Notes: generated by a model not told the origin, from the sequence alone. A stretch of DNA of 64,000 nt from Verrucomicrobiota bacterium (GCA_027493615.1 JAOSKK010000039.1:309683-373682), one strand, 5' to 3'; positions 39,004 through 48,493 are shown, counted from the stretch's first letter. A program made the numbers and translations.

Positions 39004-40237
39004 GTGGCGGGCCCGCCTACAGCCGAAAGGCAATGGAGACGGCAGCCTTCCAACGATGTCGTTCTCGGCAATCGTGGTGGCGGGCCCGCCTACAGCCGAA
39101 AGGCAATGGAGACGATAACGCGGCATTCACGGTTTGATCGCGAGGTACGGTGGCGGGCCCGCCTACAGCCGAAAGGCAATGGAGACCACGCTCGACGATT
39201 CTGGTTTTGGTCGTTCTCTCCTGCGTGGCGGGCCCGCCTACAGCCGAAAGGCAATGGAGACCGCCCGGCCGCCCCGCTCACCTTGACTAGGCCGCCGCCG
39301 AGTGGCGGGCCCGCCTACAGCCGAAAGGCAATGGAGACACGCTTTGATGGACTCCGGGTTCGTTGGGTCAACCCAGGTGGCGGGCCCGCCTACAGCCGAA
39401 AGGCAATGGAGACTCGACGGGCCAAATTGACGATTGTATCAGTACACTTCGGTGGCGGGCCCGCCTACAGCCGAAAGGCAATGGAGACCTGTTATGTGGA
39501 TGCTTCTAATTAATCCTACGTTGTCGTGGCGGGCCCGCCTACAGCCGAAAGGCAATGGAGACCTCTTTCAGTTCAGTAAGTGTCATAATAAAAAAAAGTA
39601 GTGGCGGGCCCGCCTACAGCCGAAAGGCAATGGAGACTCCGCCTCCCGCTCCCATTTTCTCTTTTGTTCCTCATGTGGCGGGCCCGCCTACAGCCGAAAG
39701 GCAATGGAGACTGGTAGAGAGGAACTTATGCTTTAAATCCATCAGGCGGTGTGGCGGGCCCGCCTACAGCCGAAAGGCAATGGAGACACGCACCCGAACG
39801 GTGAAGGACCTCCAGCCTTGTCAACGTGGCGGGCCCGCCTACAGCCGAAAGGCAATGGAGACTCCCGTGCCGGAAACCCACTTTGAGTAGTCGGATCCAC
39901 GTGGCGGGCCCGCCTACAGCCGAAAGGCAATGGAGACTGCACGTGCCCCTGATAAGATATTACTAAACTGGTATGCTGTGGCGGGCCCGCCTACAGCCGA
40001 AAGGCAATGGAGACCACCAACTCACCAACCCATTGCATGCTCCCCACCGGGGTGGCGGGCCCGCCTACAGCCGAAAGGCAATGGAGACAACGGCGTCCCG
40101 CGCAACGGCGTGAGCAGGTTCATATGTGGCGGGCCCGCCTACAGCCGAAAGGCAATGGAGACTTCCCAACCAAATACTAGGCATTCGGCGTTGACGCCGA
40201 GTGGCGGGCCCGCCTACAGCCGAAAGGCAGGAGAGCC
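39004..40237 (+). CRISPR. CRISPR array: 17 repeats of 37 bp, 16 spacers of 36-40 bp
   Basis: Repeats start at 39004, 39077, 39150, 39225, 39302, 39377, 39452, 39526, 39601, 39675, 39751, 39826, 39901, 39978, 40052, 40126 and 40201. The first 16 are identical by eye; the last (40201-40237) matches for 29 bases and then diverges. The repeat has a perfect 12-bp palindrome GGCGGGCCCGCC at its positions 3-14, a GCC-GAAA-GGC hairpin (GNRA-type loop) at 19-28, and ends AATGGAGAC, which would give the 8-nt crRNA 5' handle ATGGAGAC, in line with type III repeats. Several spacers (for example 39489-39525 and 39563-39600) are much more AT-rich than the host. No spacer matches another part of this window by eye. 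Confidence 0.98.
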
Positions 40238-40544
40238 AAAGGGGCAAGCGCGGCATGCGGCTATTCTGAATCGCCGGAGAACGCGCTCGTTCGTGAATTC
40301 TGCGCAGATTACGGACATCGGGGATTGGGCGGAGGGGGTGACCTTTGACCGCGGATGTCGCGGATGACACGGATGGTTCATCACCGCTTCGAGTCCTGAG
40401 TACTACGCCTCCTCACGTCGGCGCCTACGGTCGGCGCCTACGGTCGGGCGCCGGCGGGCGGGGGCGGTTCCCGGGGGCAAGCGATCTCGGGGAGGGGGAC
40501 TCCGGGCGTGACTTTCGGGCCCGGGAGAGCACACTGGCGCTTGG
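40238..40544. other. Intergenic region downstream of the array with dispersed motifs
   Basis: No gene. It has one arm of the ATCGGGGATTGGGCGGAGGG-type repeat at about 40299-40337, and the motif TCGGCGCCTACGG twice in tandem at about 40420-40445. It should contain the promoter of the downstream helicase gene. Confidence 0.6.
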
Positions 40545-42263
40545 ATGAGCCAGAAACTCTTCGCCGAACTGGGCCTGGCGCCCGAGCTTCTCAAGGCCTT
40601 GGAACGAATGGGCTTCGAACAGGCTTCACCCGTGCAGGCCGAGGCGATCCCGCCCCTCCTGGCGGGACGCGATCTGGTGGGGCAATCGCAGACGGGGTCC
40701 GGGAAGACGGCGGCGTTTGGGGCGCCGGCAGTGCAGTTGGTGGATCCGCAGTCCCGCCAGGTGCAGGTGATCGTCCTGTGTCCGACCCGGGAATTGGCCA
40801 CGCAGGTCGCGGAGGAGATGGCGAAGCTGGCCCACTTCAAGCGCGGGGTGCGGGAGCTGCCGATCTACGGCGGGCAGAGTTACGACCGCCAGTTCCGCGG
40901 GTTGGCGGCAGGCCCGCAGATTGTGATCGGCACACCCGGGCGCGTGATCGACCACCTGGAGCGGGGAACCCTCCAACTGGGTGCGGTGCGGTTGGTGGTG
41001 CTCGACGAGGCGGATCGCATGCTCGACATGGGGTTTCGGGAGGACATCGAGAAGATCCTCGAGACCGTCCCGGCCACGCGGCAGACCGTGCTGTTCTCGG
41101 CGACACTGCCCGTTCCCATCCGCCGGCTGATCACCCGGTTCACGCGCGAGCCGGTGGAGGTGCGGATCGAGGCCGCGGCCCTCACGGTTCCCACGGTCGA
41201 GCAATGTTATGTCGAGGTGGATTGGCGATCCAAAACGGAGGTGCTGGCCCGGCTGATCGATTATCACGACCTCCGCTACGGCCTGATTTTCGGGACCACG
41301 AAAGCGCAGGTCGATGAGCTGACCGAGGCGCTGGCCGCGCGCGGTTATAGCGCCGACAAGCTGCATGGCGACATGGCCCAGGGCATGCGCGACCGCGTGA
41401 TGCGGCGGTTGCGCGAGCGCAAGATCGAGTTCCTGGTGGCCACCGATCTGGCGGCACGCGGGCTGGACGTGGACGATCTCGAAGCGGTGGTCAACTACGA
41501 GCTGCCCTGGGATGCCGAGGACTACGTGCACCGGATCGGGCGGACCGGGCGGGCGGGCAAGTTCGGGCGCGCGATCAGCCTGGTGAGCGGAAGGGAGTTC
41601 GGCCGGCTGCAGCAGATCATGCGTTTCACCAAGGCACGCATTCACCGCATCGAGGTCCCGCGGCTCGAGGAGCTCGAGCAGAAAAGCACCGGCCGCCTGG
41701 TCGAGGCCCTCCAGGCCACGCTCGAGGCCGGCCAATACCCGCGGCAGGAGGCCCTGCTCCGCCAACTGACCGAGGCCGGCCACATGCCCGGCGACATCGT
41801 CGCCGCGCTGCTCCACCTCTTCAACACCGAGCTGGCGCGGCCCCCGGAACGGATCGCGGAGGACGAGCCGGGTTCGGCGCGACGGGAACGCCCGCGGCGC
41901 GAGTCGCGGCCGGTTCGCGAGGGCGAGTGGGCCGGCGGTGATCCCCGGCGGGCAGGGACGCCGCGGATGTTCTGGCTCGAGTTCAACCTGGGAGCCAACG
42001 CCGGGGTGCAGCCGGGTGACTTTGTGGGCTGCATCGCGGGCGAGACGGGTTTGCCGCGGGAGATCGTCGGGGCGATTCGTGTTCAGCCGGACCGGAGTTA
42101 CGTCGAGGTGGCCAAGGACTGCCTGGAGGAGGTGTTGGCGGCGGTGAACCGGACGCGGATCAAGGGGCGGCGCGTGATGGCACGGCTGGGTCGTCCGCAG
42201 GCAGGGCGGGCGGATGCCGTTCGCGGCCGGGGCCGGGGTGGTCCGGCCGGGGAGGAGGGTTGA
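40545..42263 (+). CDS. DEAD-box ATP-dependent RNA helicase with DbpA-type C-terminal domain
   Basis: A 572-residue RNA helicase, intact. It has the Q-motif (LGLAPELLKALERMGFEQAS), motif I QTGSGKTAAFGAP, Ia PTRELATQV, Ib GTPGRVIDHL, motif II VVLDEADRMLDMG, III FSATLP, V VATDLAARGLDVDD and VI YVHRIGRTGRAGKFG. After a helical linker and an Arg-rich stretch, a C-terminal domain (MFWLEFNLGANAGVQPGDFV, VEVAKDCLEEVLAAVN) matches the DbpA/CsdA RNA-binding fold, suggesting a role in ribosome assembly or cold adaptation (CsdA/DeaD type). It lies next to the CRISPR array but is an ordinary cellular helicase. Its TGA is 3 bp before the next gene's start. Confidence 0.94.
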   Translation: MSQKLFAELGLAPELLKALERMGFEQASPVQAEAIPPLLAGRDLVGQSQTGSGKTAAFGAPAVQLVDPQSRQVQVIVLCPTRELATQVAEEMAKLAHFKRGVRELPIYGGQSYDRQFRGLAAGPQIVIGTPGRVIDHLERGTLQLGAVRLVVLDEADRMLDMGFREDIEKILETVPATRQTVLFSATLPVPIRRLITRFTREPVEVRIEAAALTVPTVEQCYVEVDWRSKTEVLARLIDYHDLRYGLIFGTTKAQVDELTEALAARGYSADKLHGDMAQGMRDRVMRRLRERKIEFLVATDLAARGLDVDDLEAVVNYELPWDAEDYVHRIGRTGRAGKFGRAISLVSGREFGRLQQIMRFTKARIHRIEVPRLEELEQKSTGRLVEALQATLEAGQYPRQEALLRQLTEAGHMPGDIVAALLHLFNTELARPPERIAEDEPGSARRERPRRESRPVREGEWAGGDPRRAGTPRMFWLEFNLGANAGVQPGDFVGCIAGETGLPREIVGAIRVQPDRSYVEVAKDCLEEVLAAVNRTRIKGRRVMARLGRPQAGRADAVRGRGRGGPAGEEG

Positions 42264-42266
42264 GCC

Positions 42267-43267
42267 GTGGCCGAACCGGTCGCGGTGCACTTCCATCCGA
42301 GCTGCTTCCCCGGGCACTCGAGGCCGCGCTGGAGGCGTCCTTGCGGTCGCGGCGGATGCATCCGCCGTTCCTCTACGACACGCCGAGGCGGGCGTTGCTC
42401 TGGTTGCGCGTGCATGAGGCGTTTTCGCCCGCCTGTACCGATCCTTCGGTTGCGGGGATCTACGAGGCGGCCAGTGAGGCGTCAGCGCGAGCGATGGCCG
42501 GGGCCGGTGAGGTGGCGGTGATCGCGCTCGGCTGCGGATCGGGGCAGAAGGAACGGCGGTTGTTGCAGCGGTTGTTGGCGTGTGGGTGTGAGACGGTCCG
42601 GTTGGTGCCCGTGGACGTCAGTCCGGGTTTGGCTCTGATGGCGCACGAGGCGGCGTTGACGGCGGGGTTACCGGCGAGCGCGTGCACGCCGGTGGTCATG
42701 GACCTGGCGGGCGTCGAGGATTGGGCGGCCGCGCTGGCTCCGTGGCTGCAACCGGAAGCGCGGCGGGTGGTGACCTTCTTCGGGATGCTGCCCAACCTCA
42801 CGCCGGGGACGGGGTTGGGACGGTTGGCGGCGCTGGTGCGACGGGACGATGTGCTGCTGCTGAGTGCGAACCTGGCGCCGGGGCCGGACTACGAAACGGG
42901 GGTTGAACGGACGGCCCCGCTCTACGACAACGCGCCCACGCGGGAGTGGGTGAGTGCGGTATTAGTGGACCTGGGCGTTGCGCGGGATGACGGGGAACTC
43001 GAGTTCCGGATCGCCGATTGTCCGGAGGGTTCGGGATTGCGGCGTTACGAGTTCGCGTTTGTGTTCCGCCGCCGCCGGGTACTCGAGGTGGCTGGTCGAA
43101 GGCATGCGTTCGAGGCGGGCGAACGTGTCGGGCTCTTCTTTTCGTACCGGCACACTCCGGAGCGGGTGAGGACGCTGATGGGGACGCACGGGCTGCGGGC
43201 AGGACCGAGTTGGGTGAGCGCGAACGGGGATGAAGGCGTGTTTCTCTCCCCAGGGGTCAGTCAATAG
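42267..43267 (+). CDS. EgtD-like SAM-dependent methyltransferase (frameshift near start)
   Basis: A protein of about 333 residues like the histidine N-alpha-methyltransferase group (Methyltransf_33). The SAM loop is VIALGCGSGQKERRLLQRLL, followed by VRLVPVDVSPGLALMAHEAA and the later VVTFFGMLPNLTPGTGLGRL. GTG 42267 is chosen because it reads AEPVAVHFHPSCFP, like the family N-terminus; one C missing in a C-run near 42312 then moves the frame to RALEAALEASLRSRRMHPPF. The C-terminus is unusual: the last four residues and stop (GVSQ-TAG) are encoded by the left arm of a 31-bp inverted repeat. It follows the helicase gene directly. Substrate unknown. Confidence 0.78.
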
Positions 43268-43373
43268 TATTGTGCTTTTTCCACACCGGCCCTTTCCCGC
43301 GCAACCCAGGCAGGAAGCTATGCCGCACACGAGTTGGCGGGCGAAAAAGCACAATACTATTGACTGACCCCTG
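43251..43373. mobile_element. MITE/REP-like element: perfect 31-bp inverted repeat
   Basis: Arms at 43251-43281 and 43343-43373 are perfect reverse complements (the outer end reads CAGGGGTCAGTCAATAGTAT), with 61 bases between. Each arm encodes, reading inward, GGGGTCAGTCAATAG, that is Gly-Val-Ser-Gln-stop, and supplies the end of the convergent gene on its side. Such hairpins are typical of small non-autonomous elements mobilised by a transposase elsewhere, and the structure could also act as a two-way terminator. No transposase is inside. Confidence 0.9.
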
Positions 43374-43850
43374 AGGAGGGGGAGACGACGATGCGCTCGT
43401 CGAGGGCGTAGTCGCGGCCTTCGGCGGTCCAACGGATGCGCACACGCCAGAGGCCGGCGTGGAGTTCGCGGGTGTCGAGGGTCTGGCGGCCGAGCGGGTC
43501 GAGGTCGAGGTCGAAGTGGCGGTCTCGCGGGCCGCCGAGGGGCGGTAGAGGTGGATCGAACCGGTCGGATGAGGGGCGGCGTGCTGGGGCGGAAGGGAGA
43601 TCACCAACTGCTGGCGCTCGGGTGAATAGGCGACACCGACCTGGTCACGCAGGGGTTCGGTGCGTTCGAGGCGATTGATCTGTTCCTGATGGCGCAGTTC
43701 CTGTTCGTAGTAGTCAGCGGTGACCAGTTCCTCGCGGTGGAAGGTGCTGAAGACAATGAGGCCGGCCGTGCCCAGCATGAAGAGGGCAAAGGCGGTCACG
43801 ATCCCCAGGGGCCAGAGGGTGGGACGCGGGACTGGCGAGGAGGGCTCCAT
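43357..43850 (-). CDS. ccoH: CcoH/FixH-like cbb3 oxidase assembly protein (frameshift)
   Basis: FixH-family assembly factor of cbb3 oxidase, about 164 residues. It has an N-terminal membrane helix (PLGIVTAFALFMLGTAGLIV) and, after it, STFHREELVTADYYEQELRH, which matches the FixH pattern of a Tyr-Tyr-containing periplasmic entry. The frame moves near 43545 (a G/C run) and continues GGPRDRHFDLDLDPLGRQTL to AEGRDYALDERIVVSPSS, a beta-sandwich end. The last residues GVSQ and the TAG (43357-43359) lie in the right arm of the 31-bp inverted repeat. The start is ATG 43850, 1 bp after the ccoG stop. Last gene of the operon. Confidence 0.85.
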
Positions 43851-43851
43851 G

Positions 43852-45327
43852 TCAGCGGGCGCGTGTGTCGTCGCGAGGCCCCACGAAGCTGGCTCTCTCG
43901 CGGCTGACGAGCCTGCCCCCGGCGTAGACGTCGACGAGGAGTTCACGGCGGCCGCGGACGAGGCTGGCGGGGGAAGCTCGATGAGGACGGAGTGCTGGAC
44001 GAGTTGCTGCGCAGGCACCCGGGGTGGGCCACCGATGACGGTGAGCCGCCCCCCTTGAGCGTCTTCGAGCTTGAGGTCGACGGTGAGGTCGCGGGAGGTC
44101 TTGTTGACGATCTTGAGGATGTAGAGGTTGCTGATGTGGCCGTCGGCGGTCTGCTGGAACAGCGAGCCGGAGGCACGGAGGAGGGTGGTGTCGACGTCCG
44201 AGCGGGAGAGCAGGACGAACAGGAGGAGGCCACCGAGGGCGAGGAGGACGGCGGTGTAGCCGAGGATGCGCGGGGTGAGGCGAAGCGGTTCGCCCTTCTC
44301 GATGCCGTTGAGCGAGGCGTAGCGGATGAGGCCGCGGGGCCGGCCGACCTTGTCCATGATGTCGTCGCAGGCGTCGATGCACGCGGTGCAGTGGACACAC
44401 TCCATCTGGGTGCCGTTGCGGATGTCGATGCCGGTGGGGCAAACGGCGACGCACTGGCGGCAGTCGATGCAGTCGCCGACGCCACGCGCGCGGCGAGCTT
44501 CCAGCGTATCGCCGCGATGCCGGTGCTCGCGGCGTTCGCCGCGGCGGTGGTCGTAGGCGACGACGATGGTGTTTTCGTCGACGAGGGTGGACTGGAAGCG
44601 TCCGTAGGGGCAGATGAAGGTGCAGGCCTGTTCGCGGAAGCGGGCGAAGATGAGGTAGAAGACGAGGGTGAACAGGAGCATGAAGGACAGGCCGACGAGG
44701 TGGTGGGCGGGCGAGTCGGTGATGATGCGGAGGAGGGCGTCGGAGCCGATGATATAGGCGAGCAAGGTGTTGCCGATGAGGAAGGAGAGGGCGAAGAAGA
44801 CGGCCTGTTTACCGACCTTCTTGACGAGCTTGCCGGCGGTCCAGGGGGCGGCGGCGAGGGCGCGCTGGGCGGCGACATCGCCTTCGATCCAGTACTCGAG
44901 CCGGCGGAAGACGAAGCTCCATGAGGACGGTCTGGGGGCAGGTCCAGCCGCACCAGAGGCGTCCGAAGGCGGCGGTGAAGACAGCGATGCCGGTGAGGAA
45001 GAGGAGGAGGGTGAGGGCGAGGACGGCGCCATCCTGGGGCCAGAAAACCTGGCCGAAGACGGCGAACTTGCGTTCGACGACGTTGACGAGGAGGAGGGGG
45101 TTGCCCTGGATGCGGACGAAGGGGCCGACGAAGAGGATGGCCAGGAGGAGGTAACTGACCCAGCACCGGGCGGTGTAGTAGCAGCCGCTGGGTTGTTTGG
45201 CGAAGATCCAGAGGCGCCGGCCGGCGGCGTCGGCAGTGGCGAGGTGATCGCGGAAGTCCTGCCAGTCCACGTCGTGGACGGCGCCGCCAGGGGCGTTGGG
45301 CGTTGGGATGCGGGGATCAGGTTTCAC
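43852..45327 (-). CDS. ccoG: Cytochrome c oxidase accessory protein CcoG (FixG/RdxA) (two frameshifts)
   Basis: A membrane ferredoxin-like protein that helps reduce and insert copper for cbb3 oxidase, about 490 residues. GTG 45327 starts 2 bp after the ccoP stop. Membrane segments include VSYLLLAILFVGPFVRI and LLLFLTGIAVFTAAFG. AFGRLWCGWTCPQTVLME is the family signature. After a shift near 44920, the cytoplasmic domain has two 4Fe-4S motifs, CIDCRQCVAVCPTGIDI and CVHCTACIDACDDIMDKVG. A helix (LGYTAVLLALGGLLLFVLL) leads to the periplasmic beta domain. A second shift near 43975 gives the normal end RELLVDVYAGGRLVSRERAS, then FVGP. Operon order and spacing fit. Confidence 0.92.
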
Positions 45328-45329
45328 CC

Positions 45330-45912
45330 CTATTCGTACTCGCTGGGCTGGTCGGGCGGGGCCTGGTCTTCGCGCGGCTTGGGGTTGGGTGGATTGGTGC
45401 CGCGGAGGGTGTAGATGTAGCTGGCGACGGCGTGGATTTCGGAGGGCTTGAGGAGGGTCTTCCAAGTGACCATACCCTTGTCCGGGACGCCATCGTAGAT
45501 GACGCGGAGGTTATCCCCGAAGGCGGGCGCCGTGGATCCAGTAATCGTCGGTGAGGTTGGGGCCGACGAGTCCGCCGCCGTCCTCGCGGTGGCAGGGGGC
45601 GCACATCTGGTTGAAGATGCGGCGGCCGGAATCGAGGGTGGCGGGTTCGGTGGAAGGCTGGAGTTCCTGCATGGCCTGCTCAAAGCGGGCGAGCGCGGCG
45701 GACTTGAGGCGGTCGCCGACCTCCCGCTCGCGCTGGTACTCGGTGAGCATGATCTGGCCGTTGCCGAGGACGTGGTAGTAGACGAGGTAGACGGCGGAGA
45801 AGGCGATGGTGAGGTTGAAGAGCCAGACCCACCAACGGGGCAGTTGGTTGTCGAGCTCGCGGATGCCATCGGCTTCGTGATCGAGCAGGAGAGGGTCCTG
45901 GGGTTCAGTCAT
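45330..45912 (-). CDS. ccoP: CcoP/FixP subunit III, single-heme form (frameshift)
   Basis: Membrane-anchored cytochrome c subunit of cbb3 oxidase, about 193 residues. An N-terminal linker (DPLLLDHEADGIRELDNQLP) with WWVWLFNLTIAFSAVYLVYY as membrane segment is the standard CcoP start. Only one heme motif is present, NQMCAPCHREDGGG, with PNLTDDYWIHG after it and the axial Met in VPDKGMVTWK. Standard CcoP proteins have two c-type hemes and are about 290-310 residues, so the second domain is absent. The frame moves near 45525 (after YWIHGA). ATG 45912 follows ccoQ by 26 bp. Confidence 0.88.
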
Positions 45913-45938
45913 AAGCGGGGAGGAGGAGCGGCGGGGGT

Positions 45939-46103
45939 TCAGGGGTCGTCCTCGAGGGGTTTGGCGGCCATGGACTTCAGGAAAGGGGTTTTGAGGCGGA
46001 GGGCCCAGACGACGATGCCGAGGAACGTGGCGAAGAACAGGAGGATCGAGAGGATGCCATAGCGCTCGATGCCGCCGATGTGCTGGAGGACGTTCTGGAC
46101 CAT
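45939..46103 (-). CDS. ccoQ: CcoQ-like small subunit of cbb3 oxidase
   Basis: A 54-residue single-helix protein: MVQNVLQHIGGIERYGIL, then LLFFATFLGIVVWALRL as membrane helix and a short charged tail (AAKPLEDDP). Size, one helix followed by a basic stretch, and location between ccoO and ccoP are those of CcoQ, which stabilises the complex. The start ATG 46103 lies 6 bp after the ccoNO stop; the stop TGA is at 45939. Too small to be convincing alone, but position settles it. Confidence 0.85.
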   Translation of the reverse strand: MVQNVLQHIGGIERYGILSILLFFATFLGIVVWALRLKTPFLKSMAAKPLEDDP

Positions 46104-46109
46104 GAGGGG

Positions 46110-48263
46110 TCAGTTTCCGGCCAGCTTCGGGGCGGTGCTGGCGGGGCTGCCTTTGATGTCGGTGCCAAGGCGCTGGAGGTAGGCGATCAGGGCGATGATC
46201 TCGCGGTCGGGTTCGGCGTTGACGGAGCCGACCTTGAGGTTCTGGACGACGCGGGCCTGCTGGGCTTTGAGGTCTTCGAGGGCCTTGCCGTTCTCGTAAC
46301 CCTCCGGGTAAGGGACCCCGGTGCGGCGGAGGGCGCGGATGCGGGCGGCGAGGCTGGAGGTGTCGAGCTTGCGATCGAGGAGCCAGGGGTAGGGGGGCAT
46401 GATGGAGCCGCTGGAGGTGCTGTGGGGGTCCTCCATGTGGTTGTAGTGCCAGGCATCGGGGTACTTGCCGCCGACGCGGTGGAGGTCGGGGCCGGTGCGT
46501 TTCGAGCCCCAGAGGAAGGGGTGGTCGTAGACGTACTCGCCGGCCTTGGGAATACTCGCCGTAGCGTTCGGTTTCGGAGCGGAAGGGGCGGACCATCTGG
46601 GAGTGGCAGCCGACGCAGCCTTCGCGGATGTAGAGGTCGCGGCCGAGCAATTCGAGGGGGGAATAGGGCTTGACGGCGCTGATGGTGGGGACGTTGCTCT
46701 TGATGAGGTAGAGGGGGACGATTTCGACGAGGCCGCCGACCAGAATGGCGAGGGTGGTGAGGATGGTGAAGGTGATGGGCATGCCTTCGAGCCAGCGATG
46801 GGACCAGGCGGGGGGCGGGCGAGGCGGTGGGGTGTGGGACGCGGGCGGGGGCCTGGACTTCCTGCTCGGGGGCGAACTGGCCGGCCTTGGCGGTCTTGTA
46901 GAGGTTCACCCACATGAGGACGATGCCGAGGACGTAGAGGGCACCGCCAGCGGCACGGAGCATGTGCATGGGAATGATCCGCAGGACGGTTTCGAGGAAG
47001 TTGCCGTAGAGGAGGAAGCCGTCCTCGGTGAACTGTTTCCACATGAGGCCCTGGGTGACGCCGCTGACATAGATGGGCACGACGTAGAACATCATGCCGA
47101 GAAGGGCGATCCAGAAGTGGTAGTTGGCGAGCTTGGTGGACCAGAGCGGGGGTGTTGTAGAGGCGGGGGAACAGCCAGTAGAGCATGCTGAAGGTGAGGA
47201 AGCCGTTCCAGCCGAGGGCGCCGGTATGGACATGGGCGATGGTCCAGTCGGTATAATGGGAGAGGGCGTTGACACTCTTGATGGCGAGGGTGGGGCCTTC
47301 GAGGGTGGCCATGCCATAGGCGGTGACCGCGACGACCATGAACTTGAGCATGGGATCCTGGCGGACCTTGTCCCAGGCGCCGCGGAGGGTGAGGAGGCCG
47401 TTGAGCATGCCGCCCCAGGAGGGGGCGACGAGCATGACGGAGAAGACCATGCCCAGGGACTGGGCCCAATCGGGGAGGGCGGTGTAAAGGAGGTGGTGGG
47501 GGCCGGCCCAGATGTAGATGAAGATGAGGCCCCAGAAATGGATGATGGAGAGGCGGTAACTGAAGACGGGGCGGTTGGCGGCCTTGGGCAGGAAGTAGTA
47601 CATCAGGCCCAGATAGGGGGTGGTGAGGAAGAACGCGACCGCGTTGTGCCCGTACCACCACTGGACGAGGGCATCCTGCACGCCGGCATAGATGGAATAG
47701 CTCTTGAACCAGCCGGCGGGGATGGCGAGGGAGTTGACGATGTGCAGGACGGCGACGGTGATGGCGGTGGCGATGTAGAACCAGATGGCGACGTACATGT
47801 GGGGCTCACGGCGCCGGAGGATGGTGCCCATGAGGTTCACGGTGAAGGCGACCCACACGATGGCGATGCCCACGTCGATGGGCCACTCAAGCTCCGCGTA
47901 TTCCTTGCTGGTGGTGAGGCCGAGGGGGAGGGTGATGGCGGCGGCGATGATGATGGCATTCCAGCCCCAGAAGTTCAGCCAACTGAGGGTGTCACTGAAC
48001 ATGCGAGCCTTGCAGAGGCGCTGGAGGGAGTAGTAGATGCCGGTGAACATGCCGTTGCCGACGAAGGCGAAGATGACGGCGTTCGTGTGGAGGGGGCGGA
48101 GGCGACCAAAGGTGGTGAAGGGGGTCTGGAGGTTGAGGGCGGGCCAGAACAACTGGCAGGCGACCAGCAATCCGGCGGCGGTACCAACCAGGGCCCAGAG
48201 AGCCGTGGCAATGGCAAAGGCGCGGACGATACGATTATCGTAGCGGAAGGTTTCCACGTTCAT
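46110..48263 (-). CDS. ccoNO: CcoN-CcoO fusion: cbb3 oxidase subunits I and II in one protein (three frameshifts)
   Basis: About 717 residues. The N-terminal part is the heme-copper subunit I: the heme b ligand in RPLHTNAVIFAFVGN, WWYGHNAVAFFLTTPYLGL (Cu-B His and cross-linking Tyr region), WAGPHHLLYTALPDWAQ (Cu-B His pair), and SHYTDWTIAHVHTGALGW (the two final heme ligands). With no stop in between, the chain continues WSHRWLEGMPITFTILTTL into subunit II with its single helix and IREGCVGCHSQMVRPFRSE (heme c), then AGEYVYDHPFLWGSKRTGPD. Shifts lie near 47148, 46815 and 46553. Shift 46815 falls in the linker, so the fusion rests on no stop being found there in the restored frame. ATG 48263. 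Confidence 0.88.
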   Translation of the reverse strand: MNVETFRYDNRIVRAFAIATALWALVGTAAGLLVACQLFWPALNLQTPFTTFGRLRPLHTNAVIFAFVGNGMFTGIYYSLQRLCKARMFSDTLSWLNFWGWNAIIIAAAITLPLGLTTSKEYAELEWPIDVGIAIVWVAFTVNLMGTILRRREPHMYVAIWFYIATAITVAVLHIVNSLAIPAGWFKSYSIYAGVQDALVQWWYGHNAVAFFLTTPYLGLMYYFLPKAANRPVFSYRLSIIHFWGLIFIYIWAGPHHLLYTALPDWAQSLGMVFSVMLVAPSWGGMLNGLLTLRGAWDKVRQDPMLKFMVVAVTAYGMATLEGPTLAIKSVNALSHYTDWTIAHVHTGALGWNGFLTFSMLYWLFPRLYNTPALVHQARQLPLLDRPSRHDVLRRAHLCQRRHPGPHVETVHRGRLPPLRQLPRNRPADHSHAHAPCRWRCPLRPRHRPHVGEPLQDRQGRPVRPRAGSPGPRPRPTPHRLARPPPGPIAGSKACPSPSPSSPPSPFWSAASSKSSPSTSSRATSPPSAPSSPIPPSNCSAATSTSAKAASAATPRWSAPSAPKPNATASIPKAGEYVYDHPFLWGSKRTGPDLHRVGGKYPDAWHYNHMEDPHSTSSGSIMPPYPWLLDRKLDTSSLAARIRALRRTGVPYPEGYENGKALEDLKAQQARVVQNLKVGSVNAEPDREIIALIAYLQRLGTDIKGSPASTAPKLAGN

Positions 48264-48493
48264 AGCGGTTGTCGGTCGTGCCACGGGCGAAAGTCAACGG
48301 TGGGGCGGGTTTGGCGACTCACCGTGGTTTGTCGAAGTGACACCCTTTCTTGCCTTGGGCCGGCGGGGGAGACGCCGGCACCGGGTGAAGGGGGAAGGGT
48401 GGCCGGCGGGACGCCGGCCTCACCCGGGGCGGGAGGCGTGGGCGGTGGTTCGTCGAGCAGGACGCGGAGGGCGGGGGTGCAGGTGTCGTCGTA

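Noticed and set aside
39004..39942. Reading frames through the CRISPR array (for example AGPPTAERQWR repeats)
   Set aside because: They are translations of the CRISPR repeat itself and shift with spacer length.
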